The position numbers and the translations under genes were made by a program. The notes beneath the pieces are model-generated. The model was given only the letters and a program-made list of their open reading frames with translations, was not told where the DNA came from and searched no databases. Of a DNA stretch of 64,000 nt, positions 50,702 to 59,165 are shown in pieces. Positions within the stretch are counted from its first letter, which is position 1. Every line of letters begins with the position of its first letter. The stretch lies in NCBI GenBank assembly GCA_021831785.1, contig JAKBMB010000007.1:62001-126000 (forward strand), written 5' to 3'. This DNA is from Deltaproteobacteria bacterium. Lineage in GTDB: Bacteria > Desulfobacterota > Binatia > Binatales > Binataceae.

Positions 50702-52156
50702 TCACAGCCGATAGTTTGGCGCTTCCTTGGTGATGAACACGTCATGCACGTGGCTCTCGCGCTGCCCGGCTTCGCTCGCCCTAATAAAGCGCGCGCGCTG
50801 GCGGAGCTCGGCCAGGTTTGCGGCGCCGACGTATCCCATCCCGGCTTGCAGCCCGCCGACGAGCTGCTCGACATTCGAAGCCAGCGCGCCGCGGTACGGC
50901 ACGCGCCCTTCGATTCCCTCGGGCACGAGCTTCTCGTCGCTGATCTCTTGCTGTCCGTAACGGTCGCGCGCGCGCTCCATCATCGCGCCGAGCGAACCCA
51001 TGCCGCGGTAAACTTTGTACGCCCGGCCCTGATAAATCACGACCTCGCCCGGGCTCTCCTCGGTGCCGGCGAACAGCGAGCCAATCATCGCACTGTCGGC
51101 GCCCGCGGCCAGCGCTTTGGTGATGTCGCCGGAAAAACGAATGCCGCCGTCGGCGATCACCGGTATCTTGCGCGGCGCCGCCACCGGAACGCAGTCCAGA
51201 ATCGCCGTGAGCTGCGGGACGCCGACGCCGGAGACCACGCGCGTGGTGCAGATCGAGCCGGGGCCCATGCCGACGCGTATCGCGTCCGCCCCCGCCTCGA
51301 TCAGGCTCAACGTGGCCTCGGTGGTCGCCACGCTGCCGGCGACGACTTCGAGCTCGGGAAACTGCCGCTTGATGGCCTTGAGCGTGTCGATTACGTTGCG
51401 CGAATGGCCATGCGCGGTGTCGAGGCAAAGCACGTCAACGCCGGCGCGCTTGAGCGCCGCGGCCCGCTCCTCGGCATCCGGTCCCACCCCGATCGCCGCG
51501 CCGACGCGCAGCCGGCCCAGCGCGTCCTTGCACGCTTGGGGATAGCGCGAGGCCTTTTCCATGTCTTTGACGGTGATCAGCCCGCGAAGCCGCTGGTGTT
51601 CATCGATCAGCGGCAGCTTTTCGATGCGATGCGCCTGGAGAATCTCCTTGGCCCGTTCGAGTGTGATGCCCGGGCTCGCCGTGACCACCTTGGTAGTCAT
51701 CACCTCGCGCACCGGTCGATCGAGCCGTCCTTCAAAGCGCAGGTCGCGATGGGTCACGATGCCGACCAGGCGGCCTTCTACCGCCACCGGCAGGCCCGAA
51801 ATTCTGCACCGGCGCATGACCTCGAGCGCGTCTTCGATTTTCTGATCGGGATGCACCGTCACCGGATCGACGATCATCCCGCTTTCGAACTTCTTGACCG
51901 CTGCCACCTCGGCGGCCTGATCTTCGATTGAAAGGTTGCGGTGAATGAAGGCCATGCCGCCGCTCTGCGCCATCACGATGGCCGCACGCGACTCGCTGAC
52001 CGTGTCCATTGGACTGGCCACCAGCGGGATGTTAAGACGAATTTTGCGCGTCAGGTAGGTTGAAACGTCGCACTGAGAGGGCAGTAAATCCGATTCTTGA
52101 GGGAGTAGGAGCACGTCGTCAAAGGCTAGTCCCTCGCGCAGCTCCGCGTGGCGCAT
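50702..52156 (-). CDS. guaB: Inosine-5'-monophosphate dehydrogenase
   Basis: GuaB commits IMP to guanine nucleotide synthesis by NAD-dependent oxidation to XMP. The protein of about 484 residues has the N-terminal [18 protein letters not shown], two CBS domains (about residues 90-205), the catalytic loop [18 protein letters not shown] with its Cys, [19 protein letters not shown], and the flap with [12 protein letters not shown]. The ATG at 52156 is preceded by GGGGAGAAG. A terminator-like hairpin followed by five T residues lies just upstream in the leader (52173-52197), which suggests attenuation. Confidence 0.96.
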   Translation of the reverse strand: MRHAELREGLAFDDVLLLPQESDLLPSQCDVSTYLTRKIRLNIPLVASPMDTVSESRAAIVMAQSGGMAFIHRNLSIEDQAAEVAAVKKFESGMIVDPVTVHPDQKIEDALEVMRRCRISGLPVAVEGRLVGIVTHRDLRFEGRLDRPVREVMTTKVVTASPGITLERAKEILQAHRIEKLPLIDEHQRLRGLITVKDMEKASRYPQACKDALGRLRVGAAIGVGPDAEERAAALKRAGVDVLCLDTAHGHSRNVIDTLKAIKRQFPELEVVAGSVATTEATLSLIEAGADAIRVGMGPGSICTTRVVSGVGVPQLTAILDCVPVAAPRKIPVIADGGIRFSGDITKALAAGADSAMIGSLFAGTEESPGEVVIYQGRAYKVYRGMGSLGAMMERARDRYGQQEISDEKLVPEGIEGRVPYRGALASNVEQLVGGLQAGMGYVGAANLAELRQRARFIRASEAGQRESHVHDVFITKEAPNYRL

Positions 52157-52172
52157 AAGCTTCTCCCCAACG

Positions 52173-52197
52173 AAAAAGCCCGCGCCAGGGCGCGGGC
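52173..52197 (-). terminator. Terminator-like hairpin in the guaB leader
   Basis: On the minus strand GCCCGCGCC and GGCGCGGGC form a nine-pair stem around two bases (more realistically seven pairs around CCCTGG), followed at once by TTTTT. The T-run ends 16 bases before the guaB ATG. No minus-strand gene ends here, since the upstream neighbour is read divergently. The structure therefore seems to lie in guaB's own leader. Confidence 0.65.
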
Positions 52198-52353
52198 CGG
52201 ACCCGATAAAAGACCACAACGCGTTGCGGTTGACAGAGGCATACTATTGAGTAGCAATTTAGTGCCGCTTGCGCAACCGACCGGATTTCCTGTACCAGCT
52301 ATCATACCCATGATTAAAACGGACGCGAGTCGGGTCGGCCGTTTCCAGCGCAA

Positions 52354-53115
52354 GTGCTGCTGATGACCTGGGACTTGCGTCTATACCTGGGCGCCATCGT
52401 GCTATGCTCGCTGGCCGGCGGCGGCACGCGCCTACTGCTGTCCGAGCAGCCCGCAGAGAGCCAACTCGTGCCGGTGAGCTTTGCCGGGGGCATCCTGCTC
52501 GGCGTAGCCTTCTTTCACATGATTCCAAACGTTGCACCTGTTCTGGGGCAAAGCCTCGGCCTGCCGTTGGTCGGCGGCTTTTCCGTGATCGCCGTCCTCG
52601 AGCATTTCCTGATCGTCCATCCGCATCCTGAGCATCCGGCCGAGCATGGCCAAAAACGCCACGTTCACGTCGGCGCCGCGGTGGCGGTCGGAATTTCGTT
52701 CCACAGCATGCTTGATGGCTTGGCGGTTGCCTCCTCCTACGGCCAAGCCCAGCTAGGCTCGGTGGTGTTGGTTGCGGTCATCGCGCACAAAATACCGGAG
52801 GCGTTCGCCCTGACCACCCTGCTGCTGTTAGACCATTGGTCGCCCGCGGCGACGCTGATATGGCTTTTGGCCTACTCCGTCACCACGCCTGTGGGTGCCA
52901 CTTTGACCTTCGACTTCCTCCAACACGCCAGTTTTTTCTCGGTCGCCGCTGCCGTCGCCTTTTCAGCGGGAACCTTCCTCGCCATCGCCGCCTCAGACAT
53001 CTTGCCCCGCATCCAGATAGAACGCTCGTACACCGGGCGGACGTTGCCGCTGATGGCTTTTTTGGCCGGGGTCATGCTGAGCTGGCTGGCTGCGGCATTG
53101 GAGCGCGCGCTTTAG
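52354..53115 (+). CDS. ZIP family divalent metal transporter
   Basis: The 253-residue membrane protein has about eight helices and the ZIP metal path: FHSMLDGLAVASS on helix 4 and AHKIPEAFALTTLL on helix 5. The variable cytoplasmic loop is His-rich (HPHPEHPAEHGQKRHVHV), as expected for zinc handling. ZIP proteins move zinc, iron or other divalent ions into the cytoplasm. The start could be the GTG at 52354 or the ATG at 52363. It is divergent from guaB. Confidence 0.9.
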   Translation: MLLMTWDLRLYLGAIVLCSLAGGGTRLLLSEQPAESQLVPVSFAGGILLGVAFFHMIPNVAPVLGQSLGLPLVGGFSVIAVLEHFLIVHPHPEHPAEHGQKRHVHVGAAVAVGISFHSMLDGLAVASSYGQAQLGSVVLVAVIAHKIPEAFALTTLLLLDHWSPAATLIWLLAYSVTTPVGATLTFDFLQHASFFSVAAAVAFSAGTFLAIAASDILPRIQIERSYTGRTLPLMAFLAGVMLSWLAAALERAL

Positions 53116-53276
53116 AGACGGGGGAAAATGCTACTCTATCGCGCTGCATATCGCCGGTTGAAAACGGGCAGCGTCAACCCCGAATCTGCTGTGCGATGCG
53201 CCGAAAGGGCGAAAGGTCTTGCGTCTGCGGCGCGCTATGCCCTGTCCGATTTTGATTGGCGCGGTGAATGAAAATG

Positions 53277-53308
53277 AAAAGGGGTCCTTCCTAGGAAGGA
53301 CCCCTTTT
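53277..53308. terminator. Perfect 32-bp palindrome, bidirectional terminator
   Basis: AAAA, then GGGGTCCTTCCTAGGAAGGACC, then CC and TTTT form a perfect palindrome with a twelve-pair GC-rich stem and a U-run on either strand. It can end the ZIP gene transcript on the plus strand and the short lysine-rich peptide transcript on the minus strand. Confidence 0.85.
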
Positions 53309-53315
53309 CTTCTGC

Positions 53316-53333
53316 GAGACCAGTTACGGTCTC
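53316..53333. other. Small hairpin in 3' region of the peptide transcript
   Basis: GAGACC-AGTTAC-GGTCTC forms a six-pair stem between the peptide stop codon and the terminator. It may be a secondary structure of the 3' untranslated region. Its role is unknown. Confidence 0.4.
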
Positions 53334-53414
53334 TGTCTCGGTAAGCGACGCTAGCGCATTAAAACTCAGTATTGCCGCTAAAGCTGGAAGTGCGGCGGAT
53401 GCAGAGATAAAACG

Positions 53415-53480
53415 TTACTTCTTTTTCTTAGGGGGCTTTTTCTTCATCGCGGCTTTGGTAGCCTTCTTTGCTGCAGGCAT
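53415..53480 (-). CDS. 21-residue lysine-rich microprotein
   Basis: The ORF encodes MPAAKKATKAAMKKKPPKKK followed by one more Lys and TAA. Eleven of 21 residues are Lys and five are Ala. GGAGG lies five bases before the ATG. A sigma70-like promoter (TTGATT, 17 bases, TATAAA) is placed 91 bases upstream of the ATG, with an AT-rich stretch behind it. A strong terminator lies 107 bases downstream. The composition resembles the C-terminal tails of histone H1-like proteins, so nucleic acid or polyanion binding is plausible. That is inference. The presence of every expression signal in the right order is what I see. Confidence 0.7.
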   Translation of the reverse strand: MPAAKKATKAAMKKKPPKKKK

Positions 53481-53522
53481 AAGTACCTCCTTGCCAAAAT
53501 CGGTTGCGCTGGCGTCGCGGGA

Positions 53523-53551
53523 GCATCCTTGCTTAAGTAAGCTTTGGATGC
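53523..53551 (-). other. Hairpin in the 5' leader of the microprotein transcript
   Basis: GCATCC pairs with GGATGC, with an inner GCTTA/TAAGC stem, inside the predicted leader and about 43 bases before the start codon. It could stabilise the transcript or regulate translation. Confidence 0.45.
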
Positions 53552-53570
53552 CAAACCGCTTTCGTCCGTA

Positions 53571-53645
53571 TTTATATAAAAACGTTATTGCTAAATCAAG
53601 AGAAGATTTTCGAAATATAGAAAAAAATTTTAAAGCCGGTGAAAT
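53571..53645 (-). promoter_or_regulatory. Strong sigma70-like promoter with AT-rich UP-like element
   Basis: On the minus strand TTGATT (53599-53594) and TATAAA (53576-53571) are separated by exactly 17 bases. Upstream, 53600-53645 is strongly AT-rich (TTTAAAATTTTTTTCTATAT), like an UP element, in a window of otherwise very high GC. The predicted start near 53564 gives a leader of about 84 bases to the lysine-rich peptide. Confidence 0.7.
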
Positions 53646-53713
53646 CCGCTTACCAAAGCCCTTTAAGGGCGATTAAAATGGCGTTCGCGGATAAGGATGC
53701 TTAATTTGGAGCA

Positions 53714-54055
53714 ATGCCCGAAATTAGGGTGCGAGGAGTGACTCGATTAGCCAGGGTGCTGCGCGAGCGTCTGGTTCTGATGGTGCTCTCGACCGCGTTC
53801 GTCGCGGTGATTTTTCACCTGACCTGGTCTCACCACGGGTTGAAAGATCTGCTTGCTTTGCGTCAGCAGGAAGTCCAGCTACGGGCGGAATGCCGGCGGT
53901 TGGAAAGCGAGAACGCGGTTTTAAGCGCCCAAGTTGAACAACTGCGTTTTGATGACGAATATCTGCAGAGCTTAATCCGGCGCAAGCTAGGTCTGGTCAG
54001 GCGCGACGAGTTAATCTATCGCTTCGATTCTGAAGCACACCCGCCCGCGCGTTAA
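53714..54055 (+). CDS. FtsB/DivIC family septum formation protein
   Basis: The 113-residue protein has a short cytoplasmic start, one membrane helix (about residues 20-38, LVLMVLSTAFVAVIFHLTW) and a coiled coil with leucine heptads (ALRQQEVQLRAECRRLESENAVLSAQVEQL). It ends in the family's YLQSLIRRKLGLVRRDELIYRF. FtsB bridges FtsL and FtsQ in the divisome. The final K-L-G-L-V-R-x-D-E-x-I-Y-x-F is the clearest signature. Confidence 0.87.
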   Translation: MPEIRVRGVTRLARVLRERLVLMVLSTAFVAVIFHLTWSHHGLKDLLALRQQEVQLRAECRRLESENAVLSAQVEQLRFDDEYLQSLIRRKLGLVRRDELIYRFDSEAHPPAR

Positions 54056-54215
54056 GCTGGTTGGCACGCTTTTAAGCGGCTACAATAAGCCTTCGACCGA
54101 GCCTTTTGACGCCCTCCAAAGACCGCGTTCGCGCAGACCAGGCCGACACCGCCGACGGCGGGAGGCCGGCTTTGCTTGCCGGGCGCGGATTGGGTCTTTA
54201 AGCGGAGTAGAGAAG

Positions 54216-55433
54216 ATGGGAGAACCGCGAGCCTTGAGGACCGAAGCTACTTTGCGGCCGGTGGCTCGGTCGGCGCGCCTGATTCTGTTCGTCACCGTAT
54301 TCATTGATTTGCTCGGCTTCGGCATCGTCATTCCGTTTCTTCCGCTGTTTGCCGCCCGTCTGGGGATCGGCGCCGCCGGGGTTGGGGCGGTGCTCGCGGC
54401 TTACTCGGCGACGCAGTTTTTGTTTGCTCCGATGCTGGGGAATCTTTCCGACCGCGTGGGCCGGCGTCCAATCCTGCTGTTCGGTCTGGCGGGCTCCGCG
54501 GTGGGTTACGCGCTGTACGGATACGCCGCCTCTTTTGCCGGGCTGTTAATCTCGCGCATCGTACACGGTGCCTGCGCCGCCACGGTGTCCACGGCCCAGG
54601 CTTACATGGCGGATATTACCTCCGAGGAGCAGCGGGCGCAGGCGATGGGACTTATCGGCGCTGCCTTCGGCCTGGGGTTCGTTCTGGGGCCGGCGCTCGG
54701 GGGCCTGCTGGGCTATTCAAGCCTGCGCGTGCCGGTCTACTTCGCAAGCGCGCTTGCGGCGGCTAATTTCGCCTTTGCCCTGTACAGTTTGCCTGAATCT
54801 CTCCCGGCTGCTTTTTCGGAAAAGGCGGTCCGGTCAGGCCGTGGGCGGCTGGCGATGCCAGCTATCACTCCGACGCTGCGCCGCCCCGACCTGCGCCGGC
54901 TGCTGGTTTTGGCTTTCTTGTGCACCGTTGTCTTCGCGGCCTTCGAGACGACCTTCGCGTTGGTGGCGGCGGCGCGCTATGGTTACGGCGCCAAAGCGGT
55001 CGGCGGCGCGCTGGCCTGGGCCGGCATCGCGCAGGCCGCGGCACAGGGCTACCTGGTCGGCAAGCTGGCGCGGAGGCTTGGCGAGTCGCGGCTGATTCGA
55101 CTCGGTATTGTAGCGTTGGGGATGGGCCTGGGTCCGCTGGCAAGTTTTTCGTCCACCGCGTGGCTGCTCGTGCTGCTCGGCTTGGCCGCCGCGGGCTACG
55201 GCTTTGCCAACCCGGCGATCGCGAGCCTGCTGTCGAAGCTCGCCGGCGCGGCAAGCAAGGGCGAGGCGCTGGGAGTTAACCAGTCGGCGTTGTCGCTGGC
55301 CCGCATCGTGGGTCCGCTGCTCGCCGGCGCTGCCTACCAGTCTCTGGGCCCAACGGCGCCTTACGTGGGGGCCGCGCTGATAATGCTGGTCGGGCTCGTC
55401 ACGGCCCGCGGCGTCGCAGATGCTGGCGGCTAG
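54216..55433 (+). CDS. MFS efflux transporter, TetA-like
   Basis: The 405-residue protein has twelve predicted helices and the drug:H+ antiporter motifs: FIDLLGFGIVIPFLPLFA in helix 1, motif A as GNLSDRVGRRPILLFGL between helices 2 and 3, and an FVLGPALGGLLG motif C in helix 5. This is the TetA/multidrug-1 pattern. It exports small molecules using the proton gradient. No regulator lies beside it, so drug specificity cannot be inferred. The downstream HemJ/CopD-like gene follows by 18 bases. Confidence 0.9.
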   Translation: MGEPRALRTEATLRPVARSARLILFVTVFIDLLGFGIVIPFLPLFAARLGIGAAGVGAVLAAYSATQFLFAPMLGNLSDRVGRRPILLFGLAGSAVGYALYGYAASFAGLLISRIVHGACAATVSTAQAYMADITSEEQRAQAMGLIGAAFGLGFVLGPALGGLLGYSSLRVPVYFASALAAANFAFALYSLPESLPAAFSEKAVRSGRGRLAMPAITPTLRRPDLRRLLVLAFLCTVVFAAFETTFALVAAARYGYGAKAVGGALAWAGIAQAAAQGYLVGKLARRLGESRLIRLGIVALGMGLGPLASFSSTAWLLVLLGLAAAGYGFANPAIASLLSKLAGAASKGEALGVNQSALSLARIVGPLLAGAAYQSLGPTAPYVGAALIMLVGLVTARGVADAGG

Positions 55434-55451
55434 AGAGGGACTTATTCGCGC

Positions 55452-55874
55452 ATGATTTCAGCACTACGCATCCTGCACCTGTTCGGCGTTATCCTATGGA
55501 TGGGCGGCCTGCTCGCGGTTACCACGCTGCTGCGCATCGCCAGCGGGCAATCCGAGTCGGACAAGGGCCGGGGCTACGCTCTGGCTCGCCGTTTGCTCAG
55601 CGCCGGAGCCAACCCTGGGGCGTTGGTGGCGATAGTGCTGGGCGTCGCGCTGCTGATCGCAGAGCCTAAGTTCTTATACCGGGGATGGTTCCATGCCAAG
55701 TTCTTTTTGGTGCTGGCGCTGTTGTTCATCCACGGGCGGCTTTATTTGCGCGCGCGAGTGCTCGAAAGCGATCCGTCGCATCCCGCGGCCACCAAGCAAT
55801 TCGCCGCGCTTCATGGGGCGGTCAGCGTTATCCTGCTCGCGATTCTCTTCCTGGTGTTAGTGCGGCCGTTTTAG
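55452..55874 (+). CDS. HemJ/CopD-like membrane protein
   Basis: The 140-residue protein has four membrane helices. The first carries His in LRILHLFGVILWMGGLLAV. The third carries WFHAKFFLVLALLFIHGRLY, where H-A-K matches the conserved His and Lys of HemJ, the oxygen-independent protoporphyrinogen oxidase, and of the related CopD domain. HemJ would serve haem synthesis, in keeping with many haem enzymes in the window. CopD would serve copper uptake. Sequence alone does not separate the two. It lies 18 bases after the MFS gene. Confidence 0.72.
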   Translation: MISALRILHLFGVILWMGGLLAVTTLLRIASGQSESDKGRGYALARRLLSAGANPGALVAIVLGVALLIAEPKFLYRGWFHAKFFLVLALLFIHGRLYLRARVLESDPSHPAATKQFAALHGAVSVILLAILFLVLVRPF

Positions 55875-55918
55875 CGCTTTGCGCGGGCGCTTGTTGAAGC
55901 TCCGCGGCGCGCGTCGCA

Positions 55919-56695
55919 TCAGAAGCGGTCTTTCATTGCGCGCAGTTGAGCGAAGATTTCGACCGGGTCGTCGCTCAGACCCGGGTTGGAGCGCTTAAGG
56001 GATGCGCGAATTTCAGCGCTGTCGGTGCGCAGGAAAGGATTGGTCTGTTTTTCCTCGCCGATCGTCGAGGGTATGGTCCATTTGTTTTCGCGCCGGCGTG
56101 CCACGGCCCACTCGTACTTCTTCTTAAGCGCGGGATTACCGGGCTCGACGGTGAGGGCGAAGCGCAAATTGTTCTCCGTATACTCGTGTCCGCAGAAGAC
56201 CTGGGTGTCGTCGGGCAGCGCCGCTAGTTTGCGCAGCGATGCCACCATCGTTGCGGCCTGTCCCTCAAACACGCGGCCACAGCCGGCGATAAACAGCGTA
56301 TCACCGCAGAAGAGCGCCTTGAGCGACGCAAAATAATACGCCACATGGCCATTGGTGTGGGCCGGAATTCCCAGCACCCGTCCCGCAAGGCCGCCCACCT
56401 GGATCGTATCGCCGTCATCGACCGGATCGGTCAGCGCAGGTATGCGGCCGCCTTCAGCCCGCGCGCCGTATATTCTAATTCCCGCCACCTTCGCCGCGAG
56501 AGCCGTGTTGCCGCCGGTGTGGTCACCGTGCCAATGGGTAGAGAGCACGGCGACAAGCTTGAGGCCGCGCCGCTTGACCTCATCCAGCACCGTGTCGGCC
56601 TCGGCACAGTCGATGACGGTGGCCTCTCGGCTTGCGTCGTCTGCCACCAGATAGGCGTAGTTATCGGTTAGCTGGGGAACCGGGATTACGCTCAT
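55919..56695 (-). CDS. gloB: Hydroxyacylglutathione hydrolase (glyoxalase II)
   Basis: The 258-residue metallo-beta-lactamase-fold protein has the glyoxalase II motifs THWHGDHTGGN, IPAHTNGHVAYYF, GDTLFIAGCGRVFEG and FCGHEYTENNLRFA. Near the end a C-terminal substrate domain has GEEKQTNPFLR. It hydrolyses S-D-lactoylglutathione. The ATG at 56695 has GGAGG eight bases upstream. The longer frame to 56743 lacks a ribosome site. Together with the ETHE1-like enzyme it points to glutathione use in this organism. Confidence 0.94.
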   Translation of the reverse strand: MSVIPVPQLTDNYAYLVADDASREATVIDCAEADTVLDEVKRRGLKLVAVLSTHWHGDHTGGNTALAAKVAGIRIYGARAEGGRIPALTDPVDDGDTIQVGGLAGRVLGIPAHTNGHVAYYFASLKALFCGDTLFIAGCGRVFEGQAATMVASLRKLAALPDDTQVFCGHEYTENNLRFALTVEPGNPALKKKYEWAVARRRENKWTIPSTIGEEKQTNPFLRTDSAEIRASLKRSNPGLSDDPVEIFAQLRAMKDRF

Positions 56696-56853
56696 TGTGG
56701 GGTCCTCCGTGGGTTTGCCGCGCAAGGCGCCGGCTAGGCGCAACCTGAGACGTCACGCGCGAATCATGCGTCCGCGCGGACCGGTCATTAGCTTGCGGCC
56801 ATACACCGGCAGTCAGGCGCCTTCGGGCATACGTTCTCAGCATACGTCTTCGG

Positions 56854-57627
56854 CTACAGGCCCACGATGCTATAGCCCAGGTCGGCGTAAACCGTCTGGC
56901 CGGTGACAGCGCTTGCCAGGTTGCTCAACAGCGCGGTAGCCATCGCGCCGACCTCTTCGCGGTTGATCGTGCGTCTTAGCGGCGAGCGCCGCTCGACCTC
57001 GTGTACCATATCATAGAAGCCGTGAATCGCCGCGGACGAGAGCGTGCGCACCGGAGCGGCGCTGAGCGCGTTGACGCGGATGTTCTTTTCGCCCAGGTCG
57101 ACGGCGAGGTAGCGTACGCAGGCTTCGAGCGTCGCTTTTGCCACGCCCATCACGTTGTAGTTCGGCACCGCGCGCACCGCGCCGAGGTAGGTCAGGGCGA
57201 GAATTGAGCCGCCGCCGCGCCGCTCCATCAAGGGCTCCACCGCTCGCGCCAAAGACACTAAAGAGTACGCGCTGATCTCGATCGCGCGGATGAAGTTTTG
57301 GCGGCTGACGTTGAGGAACCTGCCCTGCAGGTCCTCGCGCTCGGCGAAGGCCACCGAATGGACCAGCATGTCCAATCCGCCCCAGAGTTCGCCGACCCGC
57401 GTGAAGACTCCGTTGATACTCGGCTCGTCGCCGACGTCCATCTCGCCGATTATCGTCGCCCCGACCTGCTCGGCCAGCGGGCGTACGCGCCGTTCGAGCA
57501 CCTCGCCTTGATAGGTGAGGGCGACTCGGGCCCCTTGAGCAACCAGGTTTTGCACGATCGCCCAGGCGAGGCTTCGTTCGTTGGCCACGCCCACGACCAG
57601 CGCGGTTTTACCCTCGGCGATTCCCAT
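56854..57627 (-). CDS. fabI: Enoyl-[acyl-carrier-protein] reductase (NADH), FabI
   Basis: FabI catalyses the last reduction in each cycle of type II fatty acid synthesis. The 257-residue SDR-fold protein has the divergent FabI nucleotide motif VVGVANERSLAWAIVQNL, DVGDEPSINGVF, HSVAFAEREDLQG, the catalytic Tyr and Lys in NYNVMGVAKATLEA, and the substrate loop SAAPVRTLSS. The start has GGAGGAGGT upstream. No other fatty acid genes are near. Confidence 0.95.
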   Translation of the reverse strand: MGIAEGKTALVVGVANERSLAWAIVQNLVAQGARVALTYQGEVLERRVRPLAEQVGATIIGEMDVGDEPSINGVFTRVGELWGGLDMLVHSVAFAEREDLQGRFLNVSRQNFIRAIEISAYSLVSLARAVEPLMERRGGGSILALTYLGAVRAVPNYNVMGVAKATLEACVRYLAVDLGEKNIRVNALSAAPVRTLSSAAIHGFYDMVHEVERRSPLRRTINREEVGAMATALLSNLASAVTGQTVYADLGYSIVGL

Positions 57628-58287
57628 TTCGATCTGACCTCCTCCAAGCTGCGGCTGGCGCGCTCCGATGGTTTCTGCGCCACAGCCGCGCGCGTGCCGG
57701 GCAGCGCACCGATTTTAGCCCAATCGCGCGAACCTCGACAGCGCCTTAAACCTGCAAATTGACTAGAAGTAGTCTCATAAATGACTGTAGCGTACGGATG
57801 TTATTCTGAGCGCCCTGAGCCGGAGCCCCGAGGCTGCCGAAGGGATTGCGCCGGCGGCGAATTGCTCCTGCGACTTGCCTCCAGTGGGGCGGGCCGCCGT
57901 GCCCGCCTTGCTCTTTCTTCCAGTGGGGCGGGCCGCCGTGCCCGCCATGATGCGCGGGCGCCACGCCCGCGCGGCCAATGAATCACCGGCGACCGGGCGG
58001 GCACGGCGGCCCGCCCTACTTAAATGAGTCACAAGCTCTGAGCGCAGCGAAGCATCTGCGCGCAGCGATTCTATGCCCTTATACCATCGCCTTTCAGCCA
58101 AATCGCTTCGCGTAGATGCTTCGCGGAGTTTACCCTGACCCGTTGTCCGCTGGGATTCCTCGCTTCGCGCGGAATGACGGGCGAAGGGCTCGGCATGACG
58201 GAGAAGGCGAATGCGTTTACGAAATACGCTCTGACTGAAAAGCTCATCGCGCGGCGGATGATCGAACCGCGAACGCATCGCGCCCGC
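57628..58287. other. Repeat-rich intergenic region
   Basis: This 660-base stretch has no plausible gene. It holds two direct copies and one inverted copy of a GC-rich repeat (57881-58015). A block with GCTTCGCG/CGCGAAGC-type short palindromes follows (58030-58190), including GATTCCTCGCTTCGCGCGGA and AATGACG. These are typical of dispersed intergenic elements. Confidence 0.6.
57881..58015. repeat. REP-like repeat cluster: two direct copies and one inverted copy
   Basis: A 27-base unit starting CCAGTGGGGCGGGCCGCCGT and ending GCCCGCC occurs identically at 57881-57907 and 57920-57946. Its 20-base core recurs inverted at 57996-58015 (GGCGGGCACGGCGGCCCGCC). Another inverted, one-mismatch copy is at 48391-48414. 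Each core is itself partly palindromic. Confidence 0.85.
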
Positions 58288-59079
58288 TCAGAGCGGCAAG
58301 GTCATGCCGTCGTACGCCATCTCAAGCCCGATCTCGCCGCTGCGCCGCAGCGTTTCGCGTCCCAGATGGGTGAGCACGACGCGGCGCGCCTTGAAGCGCT
58401 CGAGGTTAGCGGCGATGCGCGGATAGCTGAGATGGAACGCGGCCTCGGTTTCAAAATAAGTGCACTCAAGCAGCATCAAGTCCGCGTTTGCGCTCAGCGC
58501 CACCAGATCTTCGGTCCAGCCGGTATCTCCCGAAAAGACCAGCGACTTGCCGTCGGTCGTGACTTTCAGCGCCAGCGAAACATCGCCGGTCGTGTGCGGA
58601 GTGCGGATACAGTCGACGGTTACGCCTGCGAACCGTGAACGCGTTCCGGGTTTAAGCGTGACGAACTTGAGCTTGCGCGCCACGCGCTCGGCCGGAGATT
58701 TCGGATACATCAGCCGAAACATCGCCCAGACGCGGCTTTCGAGATTGCGCGGTCCCGCGATCGTAAGCCGGCGCAGGGCCGGACTCTCGTACAGATACTC
58801 GAGAATCAGAAACGGCAGCCCGGCGAAGTGGTCGCCGTGCAAGTGGGTTATCAGCGCCAGGTTGAGCGTGGCGGCCTCGATGCCGGCGCGCTTGAGTCCG
58901 GCCAGCAGCGTCGGCCCGGCGTCGATCAATACATTGGCCGACTTGCTCCTTAAGACGTAGCTCGCCTGAAGCCTGCCGCCGCTGGCAAAGGCGTCACCTG
59001 CGCCGAGGACCGTGAGTGTTGCTGATGGCGGCGGCGCGCCGTCGCCGCCGGCCTTAAGCTGCTTGTGCGCGATTGACAT
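58288..59079 (-). CDS. MBL-fold hydrolase, RNase Z/arylsulfatase-like
   Basis: The 263-residue metallo-beta-lactamase-fold protein has TVLGAGDAFASGGR at its N-terminus, the metal motif THLHGDHFAGLPF, RTPHTTGDVSLAL, FSGDTGWTEDL, a Glu in LLLECTYFE and the last His in VLTHLGRE. This arrangement is that of the RNase Z/AtsA branch. The true substrate is unknown, and a tRNA 3' processing role is not supported by an exosite arm. The ATG at 59166 overlaps the helicase stop as TAATG, but it adds 29 Arg-rich residues outside the domain, so I use 59079. The first start remains possible. Confidence 0.82.
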   Translation of the reverse strand: MSIAHKQLKAGGDGAPPPSATLTVLGAGDAFASGGRLQASYVLRSKSANVLIDAGPTLLAGLKRAGIEAATLNLALITHLHGDHFAGLPFLILEYLYESPALRRLTIAGPRNLESRVWAMFRLMYPKSPAERVARKLKFVTLKPGTRSRFAGVTVDCIRTPHTTGDVSLALKVTTDGKSLVFSGDTGWTEDLVALSANADLMLLECTYFETEAAFHLSYPRIAANLERFKARRVVLTHLGRETLRRSGEIGLEMAYDGMTLPL

Positions 59080-59165
59080 TCCAAGCTCGTGTGCGAGACG
59101 GTTTCGGCGGCGCGGTTCGCCGGCGGGGCGGATCGCGTCGCGCCCGCTGATTCGCGGCCGTTGCA

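Noticed and set aside
52230-52258. TTGACA on the plus strand as promoter of the ZIP gene
   Set aside because: No -10 hexamer lies at 16-18 bases. The best nearby match is badly spaced.
53455-53676. Full 73-codon plus-strand ORF across the microprotein region
   Set aside because: Its first part is exactly antisense to the lysine-rich ORF and its start has no ribosome site. Only the 3' AT-rich part is kept as a weak observation.
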